A DNA stretch of 64,000 nt from Berghia stephanieae (GCA_034508935.3 CM067443.1:124269257-124333256); one strand, 5' to 3'; positions 21,716 to 33,690 are shown, counted from the stretch's first letter. Numbers and translations: made by a program. Notes: generated by a model from the letters alone, not told the origin.

Positions 21716-21835
21716 TGTTCATCATAGGGGAGCGTTTCTTGAAATAAACTTATTACCCCGAGCTTTGTTATAGATTGGTGAAAATAAACACTTTGTGCGT
21801 TGCGTTAGCAATGAAAAGAAATCAATAATAAGTTA

Positions 21836-21932
21836 GAAAGAAAGGAAGAGAGAAAGAAAGAAAGAAAGAGCGAGATAGAGATAGAGAGAGAGAGAGTGGG
21901 GGAGAGATATATATAGACACACGCAGAAAGAG

Positions 21933-21989
<57 letters not shown>

Positions 21990-22102
21990 ACGACTAAATA
22001 AGGAAAGAAATAAAGATAGAGATATATAATAAAATATATATATTTCAAGTATCGTTATGATCAACTTCCATAATGAAGTGAAAGTGAACGTGATATATAT
22101 AT

Positions 22103-22177
<75 letters not shown>

Positions 22178-22204
22178 GGGAAAGAGAGAGAAAGAAAGAA
22201 AACA

Positions 22205-22292
<88 letters not shown>

Positions 22293-22295
22293 AAA
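21836..22295. repeat. (GA)n and (TA)n compound arrays
   Basis: GA-rich with GAAA at 21836-21990, (TA)n at 22095-22151, then (GA)n to about 22290. A unique piece at 22040-22090 separates the first two. Frames up to 127 codons here are repeat translations. Confidence 0.95.
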
Positions 22296-22610
22296 TATTC
22301 AAGTGTACACCGAGAGAAAACGATTATGTAGACCTCAAGAGACCAATTAATTCTGTTTACATAATGCATAGAAAACAGATGCCAGCTAATGAATTATCCA
22401 ATAACGTGTAATGTATCCCTATGTGTCCCCTCTCAAACCAGACTCGTAATGAACACATCAATCACCTGTATCTGATTAAGGCGATGCATGACATTGATTT
22501 TACACCTTCTCAATGAATCGATGAATTAAAAAATAAAAAATGAATTTGAATGAGCAAATTTTAGATGTAGTGTAAATAACGCATCTCACTTAAATCCTGA
22601 GTTTAACATA
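22296..22610. other. Unassigned stretch
   Basis: Ordinary A+T-rich sequence, no feature seen. Confidence 0.35.
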
Positions 22611-22663
22611 AACACACACATACAGATACACACATATATACACAGACACACACACACACAGAT

Positions 22664-22728
<65 letters not shown>

Positions 22729-22752
22729 CACACACACACACACACACACTCA
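22611..22752. repeat. (CA)n-(TA)n-(CA)n array
   Basis: CA-rich flanks around (TA)n at 22679-22724. Confidence 0.95.
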
Positions 22753-23067
22753 CAAAGAAAACCCCCAGAAAAGATAGAGAATTTTTTTTTTAAATTCTGA
22801 ATTTTCTATTAATCAGAGGTTTCTTCGAATGTATTTAATTTTTTAATTATTAATTTTGTTTTTTTTTTGATTATTGTAAAAAGACTAAATATTTTGCTAT
22901 CAATCCAAGTCTTTTCTGGCGTACTCCGACCAAACACATTTTGTACATTTCGACCAGAAGAATTTAATACCGACTTTTTAAAAACTGCCGTCTTGTAATA
23001 ACAAAAAAAAAGGTTCCAAAACCAAGGTAGGAGTTATAAGATTATGATATAAACAAGTTTGGGGTCA
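22753..23067. other. Unassigned A+T-rich stretch
   Basis: T-rich and A-rich runs only; no gene seen. Confidence 0.35.
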
Positions 23068-23074
23068 TCTTAGT

Positions 23075-23330
23075 CAACTGATCTCGGGGTTCCAATACCT
23101 CAATTTGTATAGCACTCAATAAGACCGGTATCGATCTCAGCTGTAATTGGGATTAATTCTAACCTTCCTGCCCACCAAGCAGTGATTGTGTAGTTGGGTC
23201 TGACGGAAAGTACTTTGCGATCGACTAGCGTCTTATCCAAATGGTAGCAAAACTTTCTTAGTGTTTGTAACCGCTACAGAAACCGGGACAAACTTTGGTT
23301 CCAAATGGCCTTAGCTCTATAGATCTACAG
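23075..23330 (+). mobile_element. SINE-2
   Basis: GTATAGCACTCAATAAGACCGG with B box GGTATCGATCTC, then CAAGCAGTGATTG, GGGTCTGACGGAAAGTAC, CTAGCGTCTTATCC and GAAACCGGGACAAAC. Confidence 0.85.
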
Positions 23331-23384
23331 AGTCCCAAGATTTCATGACAGAAAGGACGTGCCAACTATTTTTCTGTCGTTGAT

Positions 23385-23467
23385 CTGGATTTTAAGTAAT
23401 ATATTTCTGTTTTCTTTGCCTTTTTTGTTGATGGTTGAAGAAGTGTTTGAGCCTGAAACGTTTCGTG
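23385..23467 (+). mobile_element. Half of fold-back family FB
   Basis: TTTTAAGTAATATATTTCTG, GGTTGAAGAAGTGTTTGAG and CTGAAACGTTTCGTGTG match the right arm of 28860-29015. SINE-1 begins directly after it. Confidence 0.65.
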
Positions 23468-23721
23468 TGTGGCTATTTGGTCTTTTGGTATTATATTCAC
23501 TTTTGTATCGGAGGGTCCTGGGTTCGAGCCTCGCTCGGCTCATAGTTGAGTCCGTGGAAAAGACTCTTTCCTCACATTCTCTCACCGCACCCACGTGACT
23601 ACCTGACCGTAAAAAGGGTTGTCTCTATCGGAAAAAATGTATTATCACCTATTAGGCGACATGTCTCGTTGTTTTTGGTCAGGAACCCTTGTAAAGCGCT
23701 TGATGCGTTTAGTCGATATTG

Positions 23722-23779
<58 letters not shown>
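23468..23779 (+). mobile_element. SINE-1 whose tail has grown into (TA)n
   Basis: Head GGCTATTTGGTCTTTTGG, B box GGGTTCGAGCC, tail TTGTAAAGCGCTTGATGCG, then GCGATATATATA continues as about 29 TA units to 23779. Confidence 0.9.
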
Positions 23780-23781
<2 letters not shown>

Positions 23782-24415
23782 TCTAGTTTGACTTGGGGTT
23801 TTTATCTTGGGATTTTCCTTTTAGTTTCGCAACACATAATGTTATGCTCCTCACCAGCAGTATTTACGTAACTATGTCACTCATTCTTTGCACATATCAT
23901 CATTGTGCTATGCTCTTTTATTTGACGGTGCATTCATTCATTTGCGCAAGCCATTTCAGCTGCCATGAATGTTCTTCTGATCACGTTCAATGAATATGAA
24001 ATCAATATATCTAGCAATTGATATATCATTGTAAAGTGCCTTCTCCTGTAAATGATAGTGCTTGAATAGTGTCACAATTTCGGATGCCATGGCGGTGCTG
24101 AATGCTAACACCATTTCTGGGAAAGGGAGAGGTTTGTGTTTTCATCCCTTTTTCTGTTTTGTCTTTTTGATATTGTTGTTGTTTGATGTTTCTCATCTGT
24201 CTATTTTGTTTGGCACGTTATGAAATATATGTTTTACTGTACCTTACAGTCTTATCAATATGTTTACCCAATGTCTTCTAACATCACAAACACACATAAC
24301 AAACACACACAATATATAATATGTATAATGTAATATAATATATACATATATATTGTGAATACAAATATGTATAAAATGTCTTATTTAACTGCTCCTCAAT
24401 CCGAAAGAGGAGAAT
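23780..24415. other. Unassigned stretch
   Basis: No gene. A short TA-rich patch at 24310-24358. Frames near 23793-23993 show no motif. Confidence 0.35.
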
Positions 24416-24417
24416 CA

Positions 24418-24418
<1 letters not shown>

Positions 24419-24455
<37 letters not shown>

Positions 24456-24640
24456 TGTAAATAATGTCGAACCTGACCTTCCCAACAATAGAAATCAAAA
24501 GAAAAATCAACCGGTTAATAAACACTCCCCACCCAAAAAAAAAAAAAACAACAAAAAACAAAACAAAAAACAAAAACAAACAACAAACGCCCTCCCTCCC
24601 CCCCCCCCCCCGCAATATACAACAACAAACCAACAAACAA
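24419..24640. repeat. (GT)n and A/C-only tract
   Basis: (GT)n at 24419-24451; A/C-only sequence at 24525-24640 with a C run at 24597-24611. Confidence 0.92.
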
Positions 24641-25020
24641 TTAATGTATATAAAATGACAATTTATAGAGAACAAAATCAGATTGACAAATGGCAATGCT
24701 TACAACTGTCACAAACAGAGCAGTATCTTTACATTGATTAACTCAACCCAGTCAAAGACCACCAATAAAACCCCTGAAAGGAGCGATGTTATCGGTACAC
24801 CACTCCCTAGTAAATATACAGTCAGTCCTTTGTTCCAAATACAATAAGGAGATAGAATTTCCTCCCAAACAGAATGAGAAATTCTGACAATAATGAGACA
24901 TTTACTTGTAAATTAGAAAACATATCTGTCACAGGAGGGCATAATCATTGTAATACAGAGAGTCATAACCAAAGACCATTCCACGCCACACAAATGTTGC
25001 GTCTATCTTCAGCACTGAAA
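24641..25020. other. Unassigned stretch
   Basis: No feature seen. Confidence 0.35.
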
Positions 25021-25204
25021 CTATAGATAGAACGAAGTTGACGTCACCCAGGTCTTTGTTATTGTTTTTTGCCATCCACGTTTATGAGTAATTCTCACAT
25101 AACTGTATTCACTAGACTATAAACGTTCAAGGTTATACAGAGTTTTGTGTGTTGGTCCGTTATACTTCCGGATGGCAATGTTAGCCAAGCACGTACTATC
25201 TATA
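25021..25204 (-). mobile_element. MITE-1
   Basis: CTATAGATAGAACGAAG, TGACGTCA, TTTTTGCCATCCACG, TTCCGGATGGCAATG and CGTACTATCTATA. Both ends intact, with a small internal gap near the right. Confidence 0.92.
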
Positions 25205-25385
25205 ACAGTATGGATTTGATTAGATTGGAAATATGCAGTTGTCGGACAGCAACAAATCACGTGAAAGATGCGTCGGTTGGGTGAAAACCTTAAGATCTGT
25301 CGCTCCCATTGGATTCAAGTACAAATTATAATTAGAACTACTGAATTTAACCCTCTTGCAGGTCCTCTGTGAAAATGAGAGCGAT
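25205..25385. other. Unassigned spacer
   Basis: No feature seen. Confidence 0.3.
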
Positions 25386-25640
25386 CTATATTCATGTTTT
25401 CGTCGAACCGAGTCATCAATCACATGATTTGTTGAGGTCCAACGATTGGATATTTCTTGACAAATGTAAACACACTGCTTTGTTTATGAAAGTTGTAAAT
25501 ATACCCGTGTGTTAAGCTGAACAAAATGACCAATCGTGATGTAAGATATTTCAAAAGCTGTGAATACTTTTCACTATGTGGGTCATTTTGAGCAATGTGA
25601 CCAATGACCTCGAGCACATGGAAAGGGAATATAGATCATG
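25386..25640. mobile_element. MITE-4
   Basis: Ends GATCTATATTC and GAATATAGATC are exact inverted repeats of 11 bases. The interior matches 8187-8440 throughout. Confidence 0.85.
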
Positions 25641-26090
25641 CCCATTAAATTCTCGTCAAGTTTTATCATTAATTTACACTTTAAATCCAATGTATAGCAT
25701 CGGGGTCACCCCAACCTAATACAAACAGAAGATTCACCGCATATCTTATACGTTTTATTATTATCTCATAGTTATTTATGTCCACCGAGTGACACGCGTT
25801 TCCGCAATCTCTGCTTTTTTCTGCACGCGATAAGGTTAATATTGCATAGAGTTCATGTTACGCACGCAAGTTTCATTTTTAAAAAAATCAATGTCATGAA
25901 TTGTGAAAAAAAAAAAAAAAAATAGGGTGACCTCGAACGCAATGCTGATGCTCCTGTCAATGCAAAAATTGACCATTAGTTTGATTTTAGAATTATTGTT
26001 GAAATCCATCCATTCATTCACAATCCATTGAATTTCAAATGGAGGAGGCGTGGGGCTGGAGAAAGACGTTTTTTTGTTTCGGTTATAGAT
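25641..26090. other. Unassigned stretch
   Basis: Contains a poly-A run at 25905-25922. A 106-codon minus-strand frame at 25836-26156 runs through it and into MITE-1; no domain visible. Confidence 0.35.
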
Positions 26091-26093
26091 AGA

Positions 26094-26277
26094 ATGCGCT
26101 TGGCTAAGAAGCTCACAACATTGCCATCCGGAAATATAACAAACCAACACACACAACTATGTGTAACCTTAACGTTTATAGTCTGGTTAATACTGTTTAG
26201 TGAGAATTACTCATAAACGCGGATGGCAAAAAACAATAATAAAGACCTGAGTGACGTCAACTTCATTCTATCTATAG
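26094..26277 (+). mobile_element. MITE-1
   Basis: TATAGATAGAATGCGCTTGG, ACATTGCCATCCGG, AAACGCGGATGGC, TGACGTCA and ATTCTATCTATAG. Confidence 0.93.
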
Positions 26278-26369
26278 CCGGTGTAGTTCATACATTTTCA
26301 TTTGAATCTGGTGCATCATTTTATTATTATAATATACTTTTTAAAGTTAAGGTTAAATAATGCATGATA

Positions 26370-26645
26370 TCCTCTAAATGTGCTCAAGCTCTTTTTAAAG
26401 GCTCTCAAGATAACAGCAACATTGAACATAGAGTATGAGACAATAAAGCCTGCATGTCGCTATAACAATATCTTCTCGACAAAGACAATGTTTTTTTTTC
26501 TGTCAGATGCTCGTTTAACACTTGAGTACAGAGAATGTAAGTAAAGAGGCTTTTTTGTTAAAGGACTCAACTTGAGGCAGTCCACAGTGAGATTCCGTTG
26601 AATCGGGGAACTACAGGTCTTAACACAAGACCTCAAAGCCGCATA
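26370..26645 (-). mobile_element. SINE-1, old copy
   Basis: CTCTAAATGTGCTCAAGC (tail), body TTTAACACTTGAGTACAG, head ACCTCAAAGCCGCAT. Many substitutions. Confidence 0.8.
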
Positions 26646-26690
26646 AAACCTTTTGCGTGCCAGACCATAGGCTTCGTTAACTTATTGATG

Positions 26691-26867
26691 CTATGCGTTG
26701 TGGTAAAATAATTACAACACCCGCCAGCCAAAATAAACAACCCATAACTGTGTGTAACCTTTAACGTTTATAGTCTGATTGATATAATTTAGTGAGCACT
26801 AACCATCCAAATGGATGTCTAAAAACAATAACTAAGAGCGGAGTGACGTCAGCTTTGTTCCTTCTAT
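26691..26867 (+). mobile_element. MITE-1b, complete
   Basis: ATTGATGCTATGCG, ACAACACCCGCCAGCC, TTTAACGTTTATAGTCTGAT, AATAACTAAGAGCGGAG, TGACGTCA, TTGTTCCTTCTAT. Confidence 0.87.
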
Positions 26868-27425
26868 CCTAATATCAAAGGGACGTTTTCAAAATCGTAA
26901 TAGAAAATGCTATTCAAAAGTACAAAATCAGGCGTTTCATTTTTATGCGGCAAAAACACTAGTTTATTGATGGAATCCGAAAAGGAGCTCAACAACGTGT
27001 ACTTGAAGTGCTCAAAGGAAAAACATCGACTGAAATCATTCCTATTTATCCTCGTTCTGTTCCGTAAAACCCACAAACACGAAAATGAAATTTTACGACC
27101 ACGTCAGTTAACATCGTTAAGACTAGACGGAGGAAAAACGAAGTGTGGTATGTGGAAATGTGGAGTTTGAGGAAAAGAAACAACGACCCATTAGTAAATG
27201 ACTTGGAATCTCCATTCCTCTCTCGTAAAAGCAAGTGATTTTACGCCAGAGTGGAGTGTTAGGGAGGATCAAATCGCCACATTTCCTGTGTTCATTGTAT
27301 TTCATGGTGCTCGTCCTACTTATCAGGCAATTTGCAATAGTGGTCAGTCAGTCCGTCAAAACAAGGCTAAAATAGTATCGTGGACTTAACTTTGTTTGTG
27401 TGGTCTATATTCGTTTTCACGTCCT
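26868..27425. other. Unassigned stretch with several short open frames
   Basis: Frames of 60-87 codons on both strands overlap each other at 26864-27389. The composition is more even than the surroundings but I recognise no motif and see no splice pattern that joins them. Confidence 0.35.
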
Positions 27426-27428
27426 TCA

Positions 27429-27640
27429 GAACCGCAAAGCCCATGAAGCCGGAGTTTATTCCGGTTTTTAAAGCGCTAAATGGACAATAGTAATTGCTTA
27501 CTAACCTTTGGATAGGTAACTAATCACTGATGGCAAGACAGGGGTGTAAGAAAACCAAACAAAAACAATTCTACCTCACAAGGGATCGATTCAGGTCCCT
27601 TTGCGTGTGAAGCAAGAGCAATACAAACTGGACCCCAGTA
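27429..27640 (-). mobile_element. SINE-2
   Basis: GCCGGAGTTTATTCCGG and TGGACAATAGTAATTGC at the left are the 3' end, GGGATCGATTCAGGTCCC and TGCGTGTGAAGC at the right the tRNA-like head. Confidence 0.85.
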
Positions 27641-27965
27641 AGCTCTGTAAGTATGATATCTGTATTTATAACGTTGCTGTCTTGAGCAGATATTTTGATA
27701 TAAACTAATCTACAGAACTGGGTCGACATCAATTGATTTTCTGGAGACGTAATGCCATAGAAAGATTAGTCTGTAACCTTTCCGTCCTCGGTTTCCGTCT
27801 TCTTCCGCAAAATAACAAACAGTATCATATAGAAAAATTGTATTCATACCCCCAAATTCTTGACATATGCACCGGAACTCGGTTTGTTACAAACAATAAC
27901 ATTGATAGTATTTTCTCCTCCAAGAAATAAGATCTCTACAAACCCGATAAACAACTTGAAATGTA
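27641..27965. other. Unassigned stretch
   Basis: A 65-codon plus-strand frame (27733-27930) without a recognisable motif. Confidence 0.35.
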
Positions 27966-28085
27966 ACGGCGGAAGTGGCTCAGCGGTCCGTTGTCTCGTC
28001 TTTTGAGATCTCAAGCAGTGTTTGGTGTGGTCTTTGACCAGATGGGTGACAACATTCTGGTGTCGGCTTTGCACCACCTATTGAC
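27966..28085 (+). mobile_element. SINE-3-like head fragment
   Basis: GGAAGTGGCTCAGCGGTCCG is A-box-like; TTTGACCAGATGGGTGAC and TTTGCACCACC follow. Comparable to 4660-4800. Confidence 0.5.
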
Positions 28086-28700
28086 CAAGCAAAGAGAGAT
28101 ATCAACCGTTTGGTTTTGTTGAATTTATGGTTTACAAATTTATCAACCTATACATTTGCATTTTCAGTTTTAGGAATCCTATCATGGTAGTTGATGACTT
28201 CTATATCACAGTAATTGGAAATCATGATCATACTTCGACTATATTTACATTGATTTTATATCGATTCAAAATAATTTTTTTGGCTATCTCTTGATATGCT
28301 AAAAATTATTATGTATTTTGAATTGTAAGTCAATTCTGGAACATTTTAGTAATCATAAAATTCCGACTGGTACTTTCCATACTTAATCAATTAAATGGCA
28401 ACGAGGATACGCCACCAAATGTAAAATGTCTCAAAATCTTTATTTTAGGCGGACCATCGAGATGGAAAGTAATGTCCTATGAACTGAAGTCCTATATCTA
28501 AAGAGACGCAAATAGTATCCGCTTAACGTCACAAAATCTTACCGAACACCGGCTCCATTCGCTCGGGGCCTTAAATGGCAACCATTTGGGGATTATTGAT
28601 CCAGGAAATGCACTATATAGAAATATGGATAACTTTATTCCGTAAAATCATGATTTTTAAACATCAAAACCTTTATCTTTCTTTCTCAAAGCATTCAGCT
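28086..28700. other. Unassigned stretch
   Basis: TTAAATGGCAACGAGG at 28391 and TTAAATGGCAACCATT at 28571 form a weak direct repeat. No gene. Confidence 0.35.
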
Positions 28701-28734
28701 CTACTCTATAGTATGCATTTGAGAAAATAGTTAA

Positions 28735-29015
28735 AAGCCATAGACAAAATTGAACAAAATACCAAACACGGAACGTTTCGGATCTAAACCCTTCTCTGGC
28801 CAGCAACAAGAAACAATGAAAACTTACATAAATTACTTAAAAACCAGATCTGCCTTTGATCTGGTTTTCAAGTAATGTATTTATATTGTCATTGTTTTTT
28901 GAAGAAACGTTTTGAACCCGAAACGTTCTGTTTTTGGTAATTTGCTGTTTTTTGAGCTGTTAAATTCTATTTGTCTATTCCTTTTTTACAGTCCACAGAT
29001 TCTATCAGCTTAATA
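28735..29015. mobile_element. Fold-back element FB, both arms
   Basis: Left arm ACACGGAACGTTTCGGATC, right arm CCGAAACGTTCTG; the centre AAAACCAGATCTGCC / GATCTGGTTTTCAAG is a tight hairpin. The same structure occurs at 55895-56240. Confidence 0.8.
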
Positions 29016-29044
29016 TCAAGAAAATATTTAAAGGTCCATAAAAG

Positions 29045-29255
29045 AACAAGAATTATAACATCGAAACCATAACAGCACGACAACAACAGCGCCACAACAA
29101 CAGCACCACCAAAACATAAACAACAAGAGCTGCAATAGTAGCAGTAGCAGTAAAGACGACATGAACAACAACAACAACAACAACAACAACCATAATAACA
29201 ACAACAACAACAATAACAACAACAACAACAACAACAACAACAAAAACAACAACTA
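29045..29255. repeat. (CAA)n array with related triplets
   Basis: ACAACAACA repeats with CAG, CAC and AAT triplets interspersed, densest at 29160-29250. Confidence 0.92.
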
Positions 29256-29511
29256 AAACTTAAGTGCCATTCAGGATTTAAACCCTGTCACGTTTGTTAC
29301 ACGCTAACCCGCTATCCCATAACCATATTTTTCGTCGCCTTTTCTAATGTTGCAAGTCCGATATTGGTTTCGTTATCTCCGATTCTCAAGGCAATTCCAA
29401 TAAATTGATTACATCTATAAGAAGCATTGCTAGATATATGATTAGTCTCTCATGCTTCCGACAGGAACTTTCAGATAAGAAAATTAAGGTAACATAAAAA
29501 GTTGTCCTTTA

Positions 29512-29768
29512 CAGCCATTGGGCCCATGGAGCCGGAGTTTATCCCGGTTTCTATAGCATGAAACGGACAATAGCAATTGCTTGGATGCTAGTCTATCGCA
29601 AAGTACTTTCTGCCAAATCTAACATACTCAGCTACCTATTCACTGCTGGGTGGACAAGGGGGGAGGGGGGGGGGGGCAGAAAGATCTCGACTGCACCCGG
29701 GATCGATCTTGATTCCATTGCATGTGAGGAGAGTGTTCTACCAACTGAGCTATCGAGACATAAGATAA
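29512..29768 (-). mobile_element. SINE-2
   Basis: GGAGCCGGAGTTTATCCCGG (3' end), GAAACGGACAATAGCAATTGC, GCACCCGGGATCGATC, TACCAACTGAGCTATCG (head). A run of 18 G-rich bases at 29656 is internal. Confidence 0.9.
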
Positions 29769-30090
29769 CACAAAAATATGATGAGATAAGATAAGTTGAG
29801 ATCCTTTGTGGAAAATCATCAATTCATATCACAACAGAGTAGTCTGCATCATCGATAGATAAAACAATGTTTATTAACTTTTATTCCAATAAATCATGTA
29901 GCCTATCTCCCGTTTCATTTTTATTACTATCTCTCTTCCCCCGTCTATCTCTTTCTTTTCATTTTTATTACTCTCTCTTCTCCCCTCTATCTCTTCTTTC
30001 TAGCACTGTTTTTTTAGTTACCAGATGCATAATGAAAATGACGTTTTTAATATCTGGAAACAACAATGTATTTATCTTAAATTAATATTC
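29769..30090. other. Unassigned T/C-rich stretch
   Basis: Imperfect duplicate words TTTCATTTTTATTACT(A/C)TCTCT at 29913 and 29957, otherwise nothing. Confidence 0.4.
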
Positions 30091-30091
30091 A

Positions 30092-30092
30092 T

Positions 30093-30131
<39 letters not shown>

Positions 30132-30193
30132 ATATTTATCCCCTCTCTCAGTCTCTCTTCATCACTCTCTATCTCCGATCTCTTATAACTTTA

Positions 30194-30246
<53 letters not shown>

Positions 30247-30437
30247 CTCTTCTCTTTCCTCTGTTCTTGATGGGGGTTTCTCGTCCCAATCCCTTATCTG
30301 TGAATCTGTTTACCTTGTGTAACCGAATAGTAATAATTGGCTAATTCAGCACCGTTTATAACTCGAGTTAATGCCAGTCCTGGCGTTTGCATTCGTCATA
30401 ACAACTATAATCCAATAGATTTAGCCCACCCTCTCTT

Positions 30438-30469
<32 letters not shown>

Positions 30470-30529
30470 TATTTATCTCTCTCCACTCTCTCTTTTCTCT
30501 CTCCCTCTCTCTCTCCTCGCTCTCTCTCG

Positions 30530-30591
<62 letters not shown>

Positions 30592-30600
30592 TCGCCCCAA
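30092..30600. repeat. (TC)n arrays
   Basis: (TC)n at 30096-30129, 30196-30245 and 30431-30586 with unique spacers. Frames over them are repeat translations. Confidence 0.95.
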
Positions 30601-30789
30601 TCTCTCCTTCTTTTCATTGACATCAAATCATCATGATCATTTTTGCAGTTATCACTATTACCATAACCATCGTCATAAAGTTTGTCACAATCATATTATA
30701 GAGCTAAGTTTTCGACATTTCACATTATTATATCATATCTCGTTCTCTCATCTTCTGTCACTTTCACTCATTAATTAATCTCTATTCGT

Positions 30790-30819
30790 TTTTTGTTTTT
30801 TTTTTTTGGTGCTAAGTTA

Positions 30820-30883
<64 letters not shown>

Positions 30884-30914
30884 GATCTATCCTATCTATA
30901 TATCTATCCATCTG

Positions 30915-30977
<63 letters not shown>

Positions 30978-31190
30978 GTCTATCTATCTATCTATCTATA
31001 TCTCTATCTATCTATTATTTAGTATTATCACCTTTTTATCTCTCCTACAGTGCTATTGCACCCTTCTCAAGCTAATTCCCCTCAAACATATATATCTATT
31101 TATCTATCTATCTACTAATTATCAATCAATCAATCAATCAATCAATATATCTATCTATCTATCAATTTATCTATTTATATATCTATCCAT
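30790..31190. repeat. (ATCT)n array
   Basis: About 48 ATCT units at 30819-31015 with a few variants, then shorter ATCT and (AATC)n blocks at 31090-31185. Frames of 89 and 151 codons are repeat translations. Confidence 0.96.
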
Positions 31191-31237
31191 TCATCAAACG
31201 TTTCTTTCCATCTATCTACCTTGTTATTTTCATAGAT

Positions 31238-31432
31238 TTACTCCATGACATCCTGGTAAACAATGAATGCTGGACATACGGGACAACGGAAGCGACATTT
31301 TGTGGCGATCTCAGATAATCCTGCGGATATAATCAAATTTGTTTTTCGTTGGGAACGCTCTAAGTTCTTCGCTCGTGCTCTAATTATAAGACATTCGGCC
31401 TCCGGCGAGTCATTGTGAAGTATCGTCTCCAT
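31238..31432 (-). CDS. Possible coding exon, unknown product
   Basis: From the first ATG the frame reads METILHNDSPEAECLIIRAR, continues through SQRKTNLIISAGLSEIATK and ends CRFRCPVCPAFIVYQDVME before a stop. Codon use is mixed and G+C is higher than in the flanking repeats, unlike the repeat-made frames here. RCPVCP hints at a zinc-binding turn but there is no full motif. It could be the last exon of a gene, a retrocopy or chance. No upstream exon was found. Confidence 0.3.
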   Translation of the reverse strand: METILHNDSPEAECLIIRARAKNLERSQRKTNLIISAGLSEIATKCRFRCPVCPAFIVYQDVME

Positions 31433-31567
31433 GGCATTCGAAGACAAATTTTAGATAATCCACCCAACCTTCCACAATCAAATTATACAAAGTAAGATAT
31501 CAAATTTATATTCCAAGCTTGCAGAAATAATATTTTAAATTAATAAAGAAACCCATATATAACTTGA

Positions 31568-31815
31568 GATTTTGTATAGCGCTATATCCACTAAATGTGC
31601 TCAAAGCACTTTACAAGGGGTCCCGAGCCAAAAGCAACACTTAACATGTAAGATGAGACATAACGATGCATATTAGGCAATATTACAATTCTTTTCAGAG
31701 ACAACGCCGTTAACGTTTAGACCATCATTTTACATCTGATACGGTGAAAGAATGAGAGTAAAATCTTTTCCAAGGACTTAACTTTGCGCCGATTAGACCG
31801 GGACTCGAACCCAGG
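31568..31815 (-). mobile_element. SINE-1, head truncated
   Basis: GTATAGCGCTATATCCAC at the left, TTTACATCTGATACGG in the body, ending at CGGGACTCGAACCCAGGA, which is the B box. The A-box side of the head is absent. Confidence 0.87.
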
Positions 31816-32104
31816 ACACAAATACAAATAAACATTTGAAAAAAACCCAAAAAACATTGAACAAAAGAAGTCTACAAAAATATATAATTTAAGAAGTTAA
31901 ACAAAGAAAATGCGAATTGCAAATTAAGCATAACATTTTGAAAAATTAAATGAGGATAAAGAATTAATAACAACAATACACGACACAATAAACTGTTCTC
32001 ACCTTTGTTCTCAGCCTCCTTTTGTGCAAGGCAAAGATAAGATAAAACCTGTTCACACTCTCTAAAAAACATAGAATCATGAATTGCAATAAATACTATT
32101 ATAC

Positions 32105-32195
32105 TCTGTAAAGACATCAAGTATTTAAAACTTTGACCCGAAAACTTGTCGAGTTTTCTGGCCAAAAACTTTAATTCGCGTTTTTTTCAGCGTAT
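32105..32195. mobile_element. MITE-2 with central deletion
   Basis: AAGTATTTAAAACTTTGACC and GAGTTTTCTGGCCAAAAAC are the outer arms; the inner part is gone. Confidence 0.6.
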
Positions 32196-32204
32196 TATAA
32201 GGCT

Positions 32205-32395
32205 CGAAATTAACGCAACTCAGCTCTATGTTATTGTTCTTAGCTAACCATTTTATTTATTAGTACACACTAAATATCAATCAGACTATAAACGATCAGC
32301 GTTAAACATAGTTTTGTGTGTTGACACGTTATATCCGGCTGGCGGATGTTGTGAGTGTTTTTAAAAATTATAAATGCATAGCATCATTATTGTAA
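32205..32395 (-). mobile_element. MITE-1b, diverged
   Basis: AACGCAACTCAGCTCTATG, TCAGACTATAAACGATC, GTTTTGTGTGTTGACACG, CGGCTGGCGGATGTTGTGAG and AAATGCATAGCATCA follow the reversed family order. Confidence 0.78.
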
Positions 32396-32965
32396 AAACT
32401 CGAAAACGTTGTTGATTACAAAAGACATTTCATTTTCAAGAACAACAATAACAAAAACAAAAATTTAAATAAAATAGGCTATATACCTATTTCGTTGTTG
32501 CAATTACGGATATGGTAAAACTACTGGTAAGCTACATTAATGACGTTGAATAGCCAATGTGCACTGAATGAATTAACATTTTAAATTTCATTTCATCTTT
32601 TGGGGGATTAAATTAAGCCATGAGAATTTTAATGCGCGTGTTAAACTTAATAAAAAAAAGAGCTGTAACTTATCTAGACCTATCTATATATTTTTTTTTT
32701 CGTAAACCGCACATGTTTAAATGCGACATTTTCAACCCCATTAGAGATTCAATCTTTCTCTTTGTGTGTGTAGAGTGTGTTATACACTTTGTCTGCGACA
32801 TCGAAGTCCCGTAACCTAATTTGCTAGTCCTCAGAATTGTCTGTGTTTGTCATGTAGTTATTCTTTGGTCTTTTGTCCTCTGTATTACTCCTGGCTTCCT
32901 GAAGTGTCCAGGCACTACTTACAGGTAATGTGTGTGGGAAGCAGGAAACGTGGGATGGAGAGAGG
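32396..32965. other. Unassigned stretch
   Basis: No gene. The 64-codon frame 32620-32814 has no motif. Confidence 0.35.
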
Positions 32966-33033
32966 AAGGGAGAATGAGAGAGATTGGGGGCGGGATGGAA
33001 AGGGTTGGGATTCACATATAAAGAAAATAAAAG

Positions 33034-33098
<65 letters not shown>

Positions 33099-33270
33099 GG
33101 GAAAGAAAGAAAGAAAGAGATAGAGAGAGAGAGAGGAGGAGGAGGAGGAGGAGGAGGGAGGGAGAATGAGAGAGATTGGGGGCGGGATGGAAAGGGTTGG
33201 GATTCACATATACACGAGAAAAAAGGAAAGAAAGAAAGAAAGAAAGGGAGAGAGAGAGAGAGAGACATAG

Positions 33271-33340
<70 letters not shown>
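32955..33340. repeat. Tandem duplication of a 190-base unit with GA/GAAA arrays
   Basis: GAGATTGGGGGCGGGATGG and AAAGGGTTGGGATTCAC occur at about 32980-33015 and again at about 33170-33205. Each copy is followed by (GAAA)n then (GA)n; a (GAG)n block precedes the second copy. Confidence 0.93.
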
Positions 33341-33342
<2 letters not shown>

Positions 33343-33690
33343 AACGTGAGTTAGCAATTAACATTGATGGAATGCTTGCTCGTGTCGGTATAATCCAGCA
33401 ATGTTTGTTAATAGCGGTAATTTGACCATCATTACAATTCTGTACAATCTTTTGTTTCAGACTCCCTAAATTATATAAATCAATTATTTGGTCTGCCATA
33501 TATCAGAGTGGAAACTAAAATCTAAAAAAAAAAAGGTTTCGAATGTGCTTTTCTTTATTTTTTTTTCTTTTCACCATATTCTATACTCTTGCCCAAACAA
33601 TTTTCTAGAGAGGGATGCTATGATAACATGTCTTGAAGCTTGAGCTTACAGACTGTACTATACGACCGTATATTTTTCTAGACGGTCACT
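33341..33690. other. Unassigned stretch
   Basis: No feature seen. Confidence 0.35.
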
